Shown piece after piece: positions 34,138 through 43,290 of a stretch of 64,000 bases of DNA (its first letter is position 1; the number at the start of each line of letters is the position of its first letter). Source of the stretch: Candidatus Parcubacteria bacterium. Its GTDB lineage: Bacteria; Patescibacteriota; Saccharimonadia; Saccharimonadales; UBA4665. The stretch is taken from the NCBI GenBank assembly GCA_023434325.1, contig JAEYSX010000001.1:124001-188000 (forward strand). The letters run 5' to 3'. The translations under genes and the position numbers were made by a program. The notes beneath the pieces are model-generated. The model worked only from the letters and a program-made list of their open reading frames with translations, searched no databases and was not told the origin of the DNA.

Positions 34138-36162
34138 TTAGTTTAAGTTGGTAACTGCGCGAAGGGCGGCGACGCTCTTCTGTAACTCTGGATATTGTAC
34201 CAGATTTTCGCCTTTATCTATGAACGACTGCGCTGCGGCTCGGGCGACGGCGATCAGATGCGAATCGGTAAGTTTGGCCACCCTGAGATCCAGCGCCCCG
34301 TGCTGCATCGTGCCATAGATCGCACCCGGGCCGCGCAGTTCGAGGTCAAGTTCGGCCAACTTAAAGCCGTCGTCTACCTGCGCCAACGCATTAAGACGAC
34401 GTGGCGGCGCGGACGAATCGCTCATCATCAGATAGCAGTACCCTTTGTGACCGCCGCGTCCCACGCGACCGCGCAGCTGGTGGATTTGCGCCAAGCCAAA
34501 GCGCTCGGCAGCCTCGATCAGCATAATCGAAGCGTTGGGTACGTCTACACCCACCTCGATTACCGTGGTGCTCACTAGGATATCAAGCTCGTGACGCACG
34601 AACTGTTCCATGATGTCGTTTTTGTCGGCGGGCTTCATTTTGCCATGCAGCAAGCCGACCCGCCAGTTTTTAAAGTCTTTTTTACTGAATTGTTCGTATA
34701 TCTTTTCGGCGGCGCTGCCGGTGCTTTTTGTCGTCTCGGTAATCAGAGGACACACGACAAACATTTGACGGCCATCCGCAAGCTCCTTCTCGATCTCTTG
34801 GTTGAGCTGCTGACGCTCGGTGGGCGCGCAGATTTTGGTCGTAATCGGTTGCCGCCCTGCTGGTTTGGCATCCAGCACCGAGATATCCAGCTCGCCGTAC
34901 AGCGTGAGCGCCAACGAGCGCGGGATCGGCGTGGCCGTCAGACTCAGCAGGTGCGGCATGTGCCCAGCCTTTGCCAGCAGTTTTTGGCGCTGCTCGACAC
35001 CAAAGCGGTGCTGCTCGTCGACGATCACTAGACCGAGCTTGTGCATATCGACGCTCTCTTGAATGAGCGCGTGCGTGCCCACGATAAACTGGGCGCGGCC
35101 CTCGCGGATGGACTCGCGTGCCGCGTCCTTTTCTTTGGACTTCATGCCGCCAACGAGTAGCGCGACTTTATCATGCAGACCTAACGGGTTGAGGAGCGAA
35201 TAAATCGTGTCGGCGTGCTGGCGTGCCAACAGTTCGGTCGGCGCCATTAACACCGCCTGGTAACCCTCGGCCATAGCCATGATCGCCGCCATCGCAGCGA
35301 CGACCGTCTTACCGGATCCAACATCGCCCTCAACCAGTCGGTTCATAGGCTGCGACTTTTGCATATCCTGATATATTTGCCAGACGACTTTGCGCTGGGC
35401 GTTTGTAAGCGCAAACGGCAGACCGCCAACAAACGTCTTGGCCAGTTGCTCGTCAAAGGGTATAGTCACTGCCGTGTTGTCGAGTAGCTCATACTTATTG
35501 AGCAAACCGGTCAGCGTCAGATGAAACACCTCCTCAAAGGCGATGCGATGCTTGGCGACCTCCAGCTCTTTGGAACTTTCGGGAAAGTGCATAGCCAGCA
35601 TGGCTTGGCTGCGAGAGATGAGTTTTTGCTCTTGTACAAGCCACTCGGGCAACGTTTCGGGCATGCGGCGAATGTGCGGCACCACCTCGCGCATGATTCG
35701 GCGGATAATCTTGCTGGTCAGACCCTTGGTTTCTCGATACACGGGCAAAATACGAGCCGTATTGGCCGGAAAGTCACCGACCAGCTCGACACTAGGGTTC
35801 ATGATGGCAAACCGCTGACGGCTCAGCTCATACTGACCAGAAATAAAGTATGGCTTCCCCGCCTTAAGTGCCGCCTCGCGGTACGGCTGGTTAAACCACA
35901 CCAAACGCACGCTGCCGGTGGCGTCGCTCGCGACAGCCTCGGTTATATGCATGCCGCGGCGCACATACCGCCCCTTTACTTGCTTAATCTCGGCCTCGAT
36001 CGTGACCGGTCCGGGGCGCATGTGCCGGGTCTCGGTTACCACCGAGTAATCCTCGTACCTGCGCGGCAAGTTATCGATCAAATCATCAACCGACCGTATG
36101 CCAAGCCCGGCAAACTTTTTTGCCATCTCGGCGCCAACGCCCTTTATATCGGTAAGCTGCAT
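34138..36162 (-). CDS. recG: ATP-dependent DNA helicase RecG, predicted leaderless
   Basis: RecG reverses stalled forks and branch-migrates junctions. Wedge/OB region at the N-terminus (TDIKGVGAEMAKKFAGLGIR), Walker A GDVGSGKTVVAAMAA, VDEQHRFGVEQRQKL (DEQH box) and the C-terminal GRVGRGGHKGYCYLM are all present. Start MQLTDIKGVG gives 674 residues; TATACT (36169-36174) is 6 nt upstream, and the earlier in-frame GTG is inside that -10 region. Confidence 0.96.
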   Translation of the reverse strand: MQLTDIKGVGAEMAKKFAGLGIRSVDDLIDNLPRRYEDYSVVTETRHMRPGPVTIEAEIKQVKGRYVRRGMHITEAVASDATGSVRLVWFNQPYREAALKAGKPYFISGQYELSRQRFAIMNPSVELVGDFPANTARILPVYRETKGLTSKIIRRIMREVVPHIRRMPETLPEWLVQEQKLISRSQAMLAMHFPESSKELEVAKHRIAFEEVFHLTLTGLLNKYELLDNTAVTIPFDEQLAKTFVGGLPFALTNAQRKVVWQIYQDMQKSQPMNRLVEGDVGSGKTVVAAMAAIMAMAEGYQAVLMAPTELLARQHADTIYSLLNPLGLHDKVALLVGGMKSKEKDAARESIREGRAQFIVGTHALIQESVDMHKLGLVIVDEQHRFGVEQRQKLLAKAGHMPHLLSLTATPIPRSLALTLYGELDISVLDAKPAGRQPITTKICAPTERQQLNQEIEKELADGRQMFVVCPLITETTKSTGSAAEKIYEQFSKKDFKNWRVGLLHGKMKPADKNDIMEQFVRHELDILVSTTVIEVGVDVPNASIMLIEAAERFGLAQIHQLRGRVGRGGHKGYCYLMMSDSSAPPRRLNALAQVDDGFKLAELDLELRGPGAIYGTMQHGALDLRVAKLTDSHLIAVARAAAQSFIDKGENLVQYPELQKSVAALRAVTNLN

Positions 36163-36185
36163 GTGACCAGTATACTGCACTATGC

Positions 36186-36788
36186 CTAGGAACTGGCGTC
36201 CGTGTCTTGCATCAGCGCCCTTAAATCTTCGGCTACTTGACCAAAAATTTGTTGTTGGCGGCGCGAACTCCCCCCAAAGAATCGTGCGCGCACCAAGCGT
36301 CCCTGACGCAACACTTTGGACATGTAGTAACCGGCGAGAATTTCTTCTTCCACTTCTTTTTCTGTCCTGGGAATCCGGTCGTCAGCATCGAGCGCCCAGC
36401 TTGCCTGGAACATATCTGGCACTGGCGAAGTTCTAAGCGTCGACTTACTAGAGGCCGATACCGCGACAACTTTCACGGAACCCCACATACTCAGATGTCC
36501 CGCGGCAGGAGCAAAGCTCGCTCGATACACAGTTGCCCTCTCTTCCGGGTCCACAAACCGCGTGCCGGCTGCGTCCATAACATCAGTCGTGATCGGATCG
36601 AGGTCACCGGGTAAAATCACTACCGGATCAGTATTAGGCTTAGAGCCAGGCCAGTACTCTAGTCCAGATACAACGTAACGCCTGAAATCTCCCTCTCCAA
36701 CTACGCCGCTCAACACTTTTTCGTGCTCAAGTAACTCACGAGCAAGATCCATCACGCCTGCTCTATCAAACTGTAGCCGCTCAGACAT
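36186..36788 (-). CDS. Hypothetical protein (200 aa)
   Basis: Unrecognised soluble protein with an Arg/Glu-rich C-terminal helix (RTEKEVEEEILAGYYMSKVL, RRQQQIFGQVAEDLRALMQD). The middle is beta-rich (GSVKVVAVSASSKSTLRTSP). AAGGGG lies 5-6 nt before the ATG chosen; a GTG two codons upstream is less likely. It is 24 nt downstream of the methyltransferase gene and so probably cotranscribed. It ends 23 nt before the recG start. Confidence 0.65.
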   Translation of the reverse strand: MSERLQFDRAGVMDLARELLEHEKVLSGVVGEGDFRRYVVSGLEYWPGSKPNTDPVVILPGDLDPITTDVMDAAGTRFVDPEERATVYRASFAPAAGHLSMWGSVKVVAVSASSKSTLRTSPVPDMFQASWALDADDRIPRTEKEVEEEILAGYYMSKVLRQGRLVRARFFGGSSRRQQQIFGQVAEDLRALMQDTDASS

Positions 36789-36812
36789 ACCCACCCCTTC
36801 TGTCGTAAATAT

Positions 36813-37595
36813 TTACGCTTTGCGTACTAAAAAGAATACACTCGGACCAAAATAGGTATTTGCAAGCGCTGGCTGCAGCAGCTTTTCGACAGCGAGCATA
36901 ACACCCTTTGGAACCACCTTCTTAAGACCCGGGCTACGCAGGTTAGACACCGACAAAACGCGGTCAATCTTGAGCCCGGCGTGCGCCAATTGCTTAATCA
37001 CGGTATGTGGGTTGTGGTTTACAAAGGCAATCTCGTTTTCGTGGCGGTTAGCCGCCGAACGAATGTCAACAGGTTCGGTCGGCATTTTTTCGCCCTTGAT
37101 CAGGTGTTTGATGCGGTTTCGGCCGTGCATGTAGTTGGCAACTTCGATAATCGCGTAGCCATCCTTGGACAAAACCCGAGAGATTTCGGCCAGCTCTGGC
37201 TCGGGGTTAGGCAGGTGGTGCATGACACGGATCATGGTCACCAAATCGATCGAGCCGTCCTTAAACTTAAGGTCGTCGGCTTGCAGCAGCTTGCGGTCGA
37301 CCTCTGGGTGGTCTTCGAGGAATCGCTTGGCGAGGTCGAGTTGTTGCTGGCTTGGCTCGGCAAGCGTTACTTTATCTGCATAGTTCTTAAGTAACACACA
37401 CAAGCGGCCGTAACCACCGCCAACATCAACAGCGGTTTTAAAGCGCTTGCCCTCGAGGAGGCGCTTGATCGCCATCTCTTCGGCGGCGTTTTCGTATTCG
37501 CGACCTTCCCAGTATTTTAGGTAGTTGTATTCGCCGACATCATACAAATCGGCGCGTCTTTTGGACGCAGGTTTCTGCAGTTGCTTGTTCTTCAT
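36813..37595 (-). CDS. Class I SAM-dependent methyltransferase
   Basis: Motif I VDVGGGYGRLCVLLKNYADK (about residues 55-74), an acidic motif II (VTLAEPSQQQLDLAKRFLED) and VTMIRVMHHLPNPEPELAEI mark a small-molecule type Rossmann methyltransferase. The substrate is unknown. Start MKNKQLQKPASKR is chosen: TATACT (37605-37610) is 9 nt upstream, and the earlier in-frame ATG overlaps that box. 260 residues. The stop lies in a palindrome GTAAATATTTAC. Confidence 0.9.
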   Translation of the reverse strand: MKNKQLQKPASKRRADLYDVGEYNYLKYWEGREYENAAEEMAIKRLLEGKRFKTAVDVGGGYGRLCVLLKNYADKVTLAEPSQQQLDLAKRFLEDHPEVDRKLLQADDLKFKDGSIDLVTMIRVMHHLPNPEPELAEISRVLSKDGYAIIEVANYMHGRNRIKHLIKGEKMPTEPVDIRSAANRHENEIAFVNHNPHTVIKQLAHAGLKIDRVLSVSNLRSPGLKKVVPKGVMLAVEKLLQPALANTYFGPSVFFLVRKA

Positions 37596-37671
37596 ATGCC
37601 ATTCAGTATACGCCATTCCGCCGTGACTCGGAATGCCGTTGGAAAAATTACTTCTTTATCAATCTTCGCAA

Positions 37672-38916
37672 CTAGCTGCGCTCGACAATTGCAGAGTCTT
37701 TAAATGCTTTACCGCGCCTGATCAGCAGGCGACCATCCTGAAAGTCACTTTCCTCGAGCTGCTCTTGCTGGGTTTTGCGGCCATTAATCGAGACTCCGTT
37801 CTCGGCGATCAAGCGGCGCGCCTCGGTCTTAGACAATGCCAGACCGGCCTGAATAAGAAGCGAAGCGACGTCCTGACCGGGCTGCGCCTTAGTAGCGGGA
37901 ACCTCTTTGCGCATAGCAGCGAGCACGTAGTCGCTAAGGTCCGCCAGCGGGCGCTTGCCGATCAATACTTCTGTAACCGCGCGGGCAGTCGCCAATTCGG
38001 CATCGCCATGTACAAGTCTGGTCACTTCTTCTGCCAAACGCGTCTGCGCTTGTCTGAGCGAAGGGTTGGCCTTGTGCTCGGCCATCAGCGCCTCTAGCTC
38101 TTCTTTGGACAAGGTCGTGTAGATTTTGAGGTAGTCCTCGACACCGCCGTCATCGCAGTTGATCCAGAACTGGTAAAACTGCGTTGGGCTGGTTTTGGCC
38201 GGGTCGAGCCATACGGCGCCACCTTCGCTCTTGCCAAACTTCTTTCCGGTTGCCTTGTTGATAACCAGCGGCATGCTGAGGGCATGTACTTCTTTACCTT
38301 CTTTTTTGCGGATAAGCGGTGCACCAGAGAGCATATTACCCCACTGATCGGAACCGCCAATCTGTAGCTCGACGCCGTGGTCGAGGTACAAGCGGTAGTA
38401 ATCGTACCCTTGGATAAGGCTGTAGCTAAACTCGGCGTAACTAATGCCGGCCGCGCCTTCGCCCAGTCGCGACTGGATAAAATCTCGCTGAATCAACTCG
38501 GTCATACTGTAGTGTTTGCCGACATCACGCAAAAACTCCAGGTACCCCATATCCTTAAACCAATCGTAGTTGTTAACAGGAATAAAATCAAAGTCACCGA
38601 ATATGCGCTTGACCTGCGCGGCGACGCCGGCGATGTTGCGCTCGATTTCCTCGCGCGGTTTGAGCTGACGCTCTTCGTCTTTGCCGCCCGGGTCGCCAAT
38701 AAGACTGGTTGCCCCGCCGACCAACATTACCGCCTGCCAGCCATGGGCCGCCAGGTGTCGAGCCAGCATGTAGATTGCCAGGTTTCCGATCTGTAAACTG
38801 TCGGCCGAGGCGTCCGAACCAAGGTAAAACGTCCGCGGCGTATCCAGCCACGCGATGTCGTCAAACGTCTTGTCTTTTATAAATCCTCGCCACTTAAGCT
38901 CTTCTGAAAGGTTCAT
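37672..38916 (-). CDS. tyrS: Tyrosyl-tRNA synthetase
   Basis: Charges tRNA-Tyr. The HIGH-like DSLQIGNL (in GSDASADSLQIGNLAIYM), QGYDYYRLY, QIGGSDQWGN and the KMSKS-like KKFGKSEGG mark a bacterial TyrRS, followed by a C-terminal S4 domain (LSKTEARRLIAENGVSINGR). 414 residues is typical. TAGGAG precedes the ATG by about 6 nt. Divergent from the PBP gene across 232 nt. Confidence 0.97.
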   Translation of the reverse strand: MNLSEELKWRGFIKDKTFDDIAWLDTPRTFYLGSDASADSLQIGNLAIYMLARHLAAHGWQAVMLVGGATSLIGDPGGKDEERQLKPREEIERNIAGVAAQVKRIFGDFDFIPVNNYDWFKDMGYLEFLRDVGKHYSMTELIQRDFIQSRLGEGAAGISYAEFSYSLIQGYDYYRLYLDHGVELQIGGSDQWGNMLSGAPLIRKKEGKEVHALSMPLVINKATGKKFGKSEGGAVWLDPAKTSPTQFYQFWINCDDGGVEDYLKIYTTLSKEELEALMAEHKANPSLRQAQTRLAEEVTRLVHGDAELATARAVTEVLIGKRPLADLSDYVLAAMRKEVPATKAQPGQDVASLLIQAGLALSKTEARRLIAENGVSINGRKTQQEQLEESDFQDGRLLIRRGKAFKDSAIVERS

Positions 38917-39148
38917 ACTTATCTCCTACTAATCATTACTGCGCGCACCAACAATGGTTACCGTATATATAAGTACTGGTGGCGTTGAGGATCACGTGTC
39001 ATCATTACGTTCAGTATAACGCACCGCTACCGATGATAAAAACGCAAAAATTGCCACTACAAAAACACATGCATTTACATAGTTGACGGGTGCGCGGCGT
39101 GGTATAATTGCACCATAACCCGCTTATTAGGGAGAGTTTAGAAACAGC
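38917..39148. promoter_or_regulatory. Divergent promoter region of tyrS and the PBP gene
   Basis: On the plus strand an extended -10 TGG-TATAAT (39103-39108) precedes the PBP ATG by about 40 nt; a TTGACG at 39083-39088 is only 14 nt away. On the minus strand TATACT (39013-39018) and TATATA candidates precede tyrS. No gene or repeat is seen here. Confidence 0.55.
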
Positions 39149-42028
39149 ATGAACCACAAACCAGAATCGGCTGGTGACGGCAAAAAGCGTCGCTCTGCCA
39201 AAAATACGTTTACTACCAAAAGCGGCACCGCAATTAAGCTCAATCGCAGCCTGGGCGAGCGTCTAAAGGCCGGCCGCGAAGCTCGCGCACGCCGCAAGGC
39301 AGCTTACCTGGCAACACTGCCCAAGGACCGCTTTAAGCGGATCCTGTACCGCATGAAACCGCGCGAGCTTGCCCGTTACTGGTTTAGCCGCGACGGCGGT
39401 ATTATGGCACTTAAAATCGCCGGTATCGGTATCGTCATTGGCTTTGTGCTGGTGGTCGGTATTTTTGCATACTTCCGAAAAGACCTGCCAAACATCAAAG
39501 ACCTCTCGGGCCAAACCCTAGGCGGTAGCGTTACCTACTACGACCGTACGGGCGAAACCGTCCTATGGCAGGACTACAACGACACCAAGCGTCAACCGGT
39601 CGCCACCGACAAAATGTCCAAGGCCATTCGCGATGCAACCATCGCCATCGAGGACAAAGACTTCTACCAGCACGGTGCTTTTGACCTACGAGGAATCATG
39701 CGTGCCGGTGTGAACAACGTCTTAAAGAAGGGCACTACGCAAGGTGGTTCGACCATTAGCCAGCAACTTGTTAAGCTCGACCAGCAATGGACTGCCGAAC
39801 GTACTGCCGCGAATAAGATCAAAGAAGTGATCCTCGCTATCGAAATGGAGCGTGAGTACTCCAAAGACGACATCCTAACCGGTTACCTTAACCTGGTGCC
39901 TTACGGACCTATCTCAGTTGGCGTACAGGTTGCAGCCCAAGACTACTTTGGTGTTGACGCCAAAGACCTCGATATTGCCCAGTCGGCTATGCTGGCAGCC
40001 ATCCCACAGGCGCCAAGTGTGTATTCCCCGTACGGTCCGCGCTATGATGCCGATGCCTTAATCGGCCGACAGCAGTACATCATCGACCAAATGGCCAACC
40101 AAAAGCTGATCACACAGGAGGAAGCCAAGGCCGCCAAACAAGTTGACATCCTTGCACAGGTTAAACCACAGCAACCATCGCTGTACACCGGCATCAAGGC
40201 GCCCTACTTTGTCTTGGCAGCAAAAGATGAGCTCAAGACCAAATACGGCGATAAGACAATTCAGCGTGGTGGCTGGAAAGTAACCACCACCGTTGATCTT
40301 AAGCTGCAGGAACTGGCCGAAAAATCAGTTGCCGATGGCATGCCACAGGTTCGCCGCCAAGGCGGTAACACTGCAGCCTTTGTTGCACTCGATAACGAAA
40401 CCGGTCAAGTCGTGTCCCTCGTAGGAGGTGCAGAATTTGGTAACGCCGAGTACGGCGAGCTTAACTTTGGCCACTCGCTCTTTGTATCGCCCGGTTCGAC
40501 CTTCAAGCCATACGACTATGCGGCATTTATAGACAACAATAACGCGGGTGCGGGCTCGGTATTCTACGACACCAGAGGTGCACTGCCAGGCTATCCGTGC
40601 ACCAATGATGATAGCTGTCTGCGCGATTATGACCGCAAGTACCCGGGTCCCGTAACAATCCGCTACGCACTTGGCGGTTCTCGTAACGTCCCCGCCGTCA
40701 AGGCAATGCTGTCGGCAGTACCAAACGACCGCAGTCAAGGACGTATCGCGTCTATCAACAAAACCATCAGCATGACAGAAGCTATGATGGGTGCCGGCGA
40801 CGAAGAAAGCGCAAACGACGATGAGACCGGTAGATACTGGTGCTTCGAACCCGGCACAAACGTCTACGACGCATCTATTAACAAGAGTTACCGCAAAGCT
40901 CAAAAAGTCCAGTGTGGTGGCTCGTCTGCCATCGGCGACGGCGCCTACCTACGTCTTATCGATCACGCGACCGGCCTCTCTACATTCCCACGAATGGGCC
41001 AGCACATCCCCTATACCTATATCCTTAAGATAACCGACTCCGCCAACAAGACAATCGACGAGTTTAAGCAGCCCGCGCCAAAGCAAGTCATCAAGCCCGA
41101 CACCGCGTACATCATTAACGACATGCTTGCCGACTCTGCTGCGAGCTACCTGGGTAACGCCTTCCATAACTATAACGGTTGGAAGTTTGCGATCAAGACC
41201 GGTACCACCAACGACTCGTACGACGGTCTGATGGCTAGCTGGTCGACAAAGTACACCGCTGTAACTTGGGTTGGCTGGCACACACGCAACAAAGAAATGA
41301 CCGGGTTCATGGAGCAAATGACCCGCCCGATTATGCGCAGCTGGATGCAAGGCGCCCACAACGGCATACAGCCAGTGAACTGGGAACGCCCAAGCGGCAT
41401 CAAGACAATGCCAGCATTTGTGGTCACTAACGCCATTGGCGGAAGCGCGCGCGTACCAAGTACCGCAAACGATATCTATCCATCGTGGTACAACCCACCC
41501 AAGCAAGGCGGAACCTCTCGCACAATCGACATTGTGTCTAACAAAAACGCTACCGACTGTACGCCAGAGCTAGCCCGCAAGAACTCCGGAGGCGGCAGTC
41601 ACAACTCACTCTCGGTGGATGTCTTTACCGGTGCAGCCAACAATACAGGCGGAGGCTCGGGTGATGCGGTTGACGATATTCACAACTGTAACGACAGTCC
41701 GCCGGTCATCACAGTTGCCAATAACTGTGTGAGTCGCTCCAGCTGTAGCTTTACCTTTGCAGTCGGACAAGGAACACACGCACTTTCTGGCGGATCATAC
41801 ACCGACGCTCCAGCCTCGACACTCGCGATATCTATCAATGGACAAGTAGTCAAAACCGTACAGATTCCAGCGGGCTCCGCCAACTCGTGGAACTATAACC
41901 ATCCGTACACCCCGGCAGACGAGAATGAATCACAGTTTACGATACAAGCGACCGTAGTCGACAGTGTTCTCTACAGTACCACGACTCCGGCGCGAACCGT
42001 GACGTTCCCGCCCTCGCCGCGAAACTAA
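39149..42028 (+). CDS. Bifunctional class A penicillin-binding protein (GT51 + transpeptidase)
   Basis: Polymerises and crosslinks peptidoglycan at the outer face of the membrane. A basic cytoplasmic tail precedes one membrane segment (about residues 86-110, IAGIGIVIGFVLVVGIFAYF). The GT51 domain has catalytic E168 in AIEDKDFYQHG and QGGSTISQQLVK. The transpeptidase has S450-TFK, S511-RN and K683-TG. After about 800 a beta-rich extension of Gly/Ser/Asn composition with several Cys (CVSRSSCSF) extends to 959 residues and may bind the wall or host surface. GGGAGAG lies about 13 nt before the ATG. Confidence 0.95.
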   Translation: MNHKPESAGDGKKRRSAKNTFTTKSGTAIKLNRSLGERLKAGREARARRKAAYLATLPKDRFKRILYRMKPRELARYWFSRDGGIMALKIAGIGIVIGFVLVVGIFAYFRKDLPNIKDLSGQTLGGSVTYYDRTGETVLWQDYNDTKRQPVATDKMSKAIRDATIAIEDKDFYQHGAFDLRGIMRAGVNNVLKKGTTQGGSTISQQLVKLDQQWTAERTAANKIKEVILAIEMEREYSKDDILTGYLNLVPYGPISVGVQVAAQDYFGVDAKDLDIAQSAMLAAIPQAPSVYSPYGPRYDADALIGRQQYIIDQMANQKLITQEEAKAAKQVDILAQVKPQQPSLYTGIKAPYFVLAAKDELKTKYGDKTIQRGGWKVTTTVDLKLQELAEKSVADGMPQVRRQGGNTAAFVALDNETGQVVSLVGGAEFGNAEYGELNFGHSLFVSPGSTFKPYDYAAFIDNNNAGAGSVFYDTRGALPGYPCTNDDSCLRDYDRKYPGPVTIRYALGGSRNVPAVKAMLSAVPNDRSQGRIASINKTISMTEAMMGAGDEESANDDETGRYWCFEPGTNVYDASINKSYRKAQKVQCGGSSAIGDGAYLRLIDHATGLSTFPRMGQHIPYTYILKITDSANKTIDEFKQPAPKQVIKPDTAYIINDMLADSAASYLGNAFHNYNGWKFAIKTGTTNDSYDGLMASWSTKYTAVTWVGWHTRNKEMTGFMEQMTRPIMRSWMQGAHNGIQPVNWERPSGIKTMPAFVVTNAIGGSARVPSTANDIYPSWYNPPKQGGTSRTIDIVSNKNATDCTPELARKNSGGGSHNSLSVDVFTGAANNTGGGSGDAVDDIHNCNDSPPVITVANNCVSRSSCSFTFAVGQGTHALSGGSYTDAPASTLAISINGQVVKTVQIPAGSANSWNYNHPYTPADENESQFTIQATVVDSVLYSTTTPARTVTFPPSPRN

Positions 42029-42346
42029 TACCACCCGCAGCTTGCAAGCCTTCTCTGGCTACAACCTTAATGACCGCTACACGCCTCACTACTGGTGCGT
42101 AGCGGTCATTAACTATTGGACCTGTATTTTTAGGCTACATACAATGTCCGCCAGAAATATCAAGCGGACACTGATCGTTAACCTATATTTAGCACCAAGC
42201 GGAATCCGGTCATAACTCGAGCCTACAGAGCTACCACAAAGCATCGTACAAACCGCCACGCCATTTGGGTTTAGACTGTCCTGGATACTGCCGAAGTGGT
42301 TTAGTCAAAGGTTATCAACGAGGCGACAAGTGCCAGCAGCCCGCTA
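42029..42346. other. Noncoding spacer with a 14-bp inverted repeat
   Basis: 318 nt without a gene. A perfect stem TTAATGACCGCTAC (42067-42080) / GTAGCGGTCATTAA (42099-42112) probably ends the PBP transcript, though no T-run follows directly. A second stem TGTCCGC/GCGGACA lies at 42145-42170. The rest contains no tRNA and no frame I can support. Confidence 0.6.
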
Positions 42347-43165
42347 TTATACTTTGCGACGCAGATCTGATGCTACACGAGGAGTACGTGGTTTGGGCTT
42401 AGTAGCTGCCGCCATAGGAGCCAGCGTTCTGGTAGCTGGCGACGCTACGGACGTACTGCGTGGTGCTGGAGCGGCACGCCGCTGTTCTTTGACCTGGCCA
42501 AAGACCATTTTACCGGCGACCGTTTGATGCATACGGGTTACACTTACAGGAACCGTACGGCCGACATAGCGCGCAGCGTTTTCGATCACAATCATAGTAC
42601 CGTCCTCTAGATAGCCGACCCCTTGGTCGCGGCTACTGCCCTTTTGCACGATCTTAATGTTTAGCGACTCGCCCGGAAGTGTAATTGGTCGTAGCGAATG
42701 CGATAACTCGTTTACATTAAGCACTTGCACGCCCTCTACGGCCGCCACCTTGGATAGATTATAGTCGGTGGTGTACAACTGCGCCCCGAGCTTTTTGGCC
42801 AGTGCAACCAATTTGTCATCGGTAGCGGTGACGCCTGACAGCAAGGTGCGGTCGATGACAACTTTGGTAGGCGCGCTGTCTTGCAACTCGTGCGCAATAT
42901 CCAGTCCGTAGCGGGCACGCTCACGCTTATGCGAATCATTGCCGTCCGCCAGCAACTGCAACTCGCTCAAAATAAACTGAGGTATAACCAGCTCGCTATG
43001 CACAAAACCGGTCCGTACAATCTCGGCTATGCGGCCATCAATAAGCGCGCAGCTGTCCAGAATAATTCGGTGCTGCTTTTGAAACAGTGCAAAACCTTTG
43101 TTCGTCCTTGCGGCAACAAGCAACCCAACAATAGCAACTAGTAATAGTAATTGAATAACTTCCAT
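42347..43165 (-). CDS. PIN-TRAM domain protein (YacL-like), membrane-anchored
   Basis: A short N-terminal hydrophobic segment (VIQLLLLVAIVGLLVAA, about residues 3-19) leads to a PIN nuclease domain (ILDSCALIDGRIAEIVRTGF, with VIPQFILSELQLLADG and TTDYNLSKVA) and a TRAM domain (about 165-220, GESLNIKIVQKGSSRDQGVG). YacL homologues have four membrane segments, so this is a shortened form. A Pro/Ala/Arg tail follows. The substrate RNA is unknown. The promoter is weak; TAGAAT at 43217-43222 is a candidate. Confidence 0.88.
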   Translation of the reverse strand: MEVIQLLLLVAIVGLLVAARTNKGFALFQKQHRIILDSCALIDGRIAEIVRTGFVHSELVIPQFILSELQLLADGNDSHKRERARYGLDIAHELQDSAPTKVVIDRTLLSGVTATDDKLVALAKKLGAQLYTTDYNLSKVAAVEGVQVLNVNELSHSLRPITLPGESLNIKIVQKGSSRDQGVGYLEDGTMIVIENAARYVGRTVPVSVTRMHQTVAGKMVFGQVKEQRRAAPAPRSTSVASPATRTLAPMAAATKPKPRTPRVASDLRRKV

Positions 43166-43290
43166 AATATTGATTCGAATCGAGATATCGACTCTGGGAT
43201 GACGACTCCTGCATCTATTCTAACACTTCCGCGCTACAAGTAGACATAAACCGTTCTCAGTTATGTGCCCCGAGCAGGCATGTACCTTGC

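Noticed and set aside
39083..39108. Consensus promoter TTGACG plus TATAAT before the PBP gene
   Set aside because: The spacer is only 14 nt, too short for a normal -35/-10 pair; the extended -10 alone is the better reading.
42145..42170. Second stem in the 42029-42346 spacer as a riboswitch or small RNA
   Set aside because: A lone 7-bp stem with no conserved core or nearby metabolic gene is not enough.
43168..43185. GATTCGAATC resembling a tRNA T-arm
   Set aside because: It is a short palindrome; neither strand gives an acceptor stem or anticodon arm around it.
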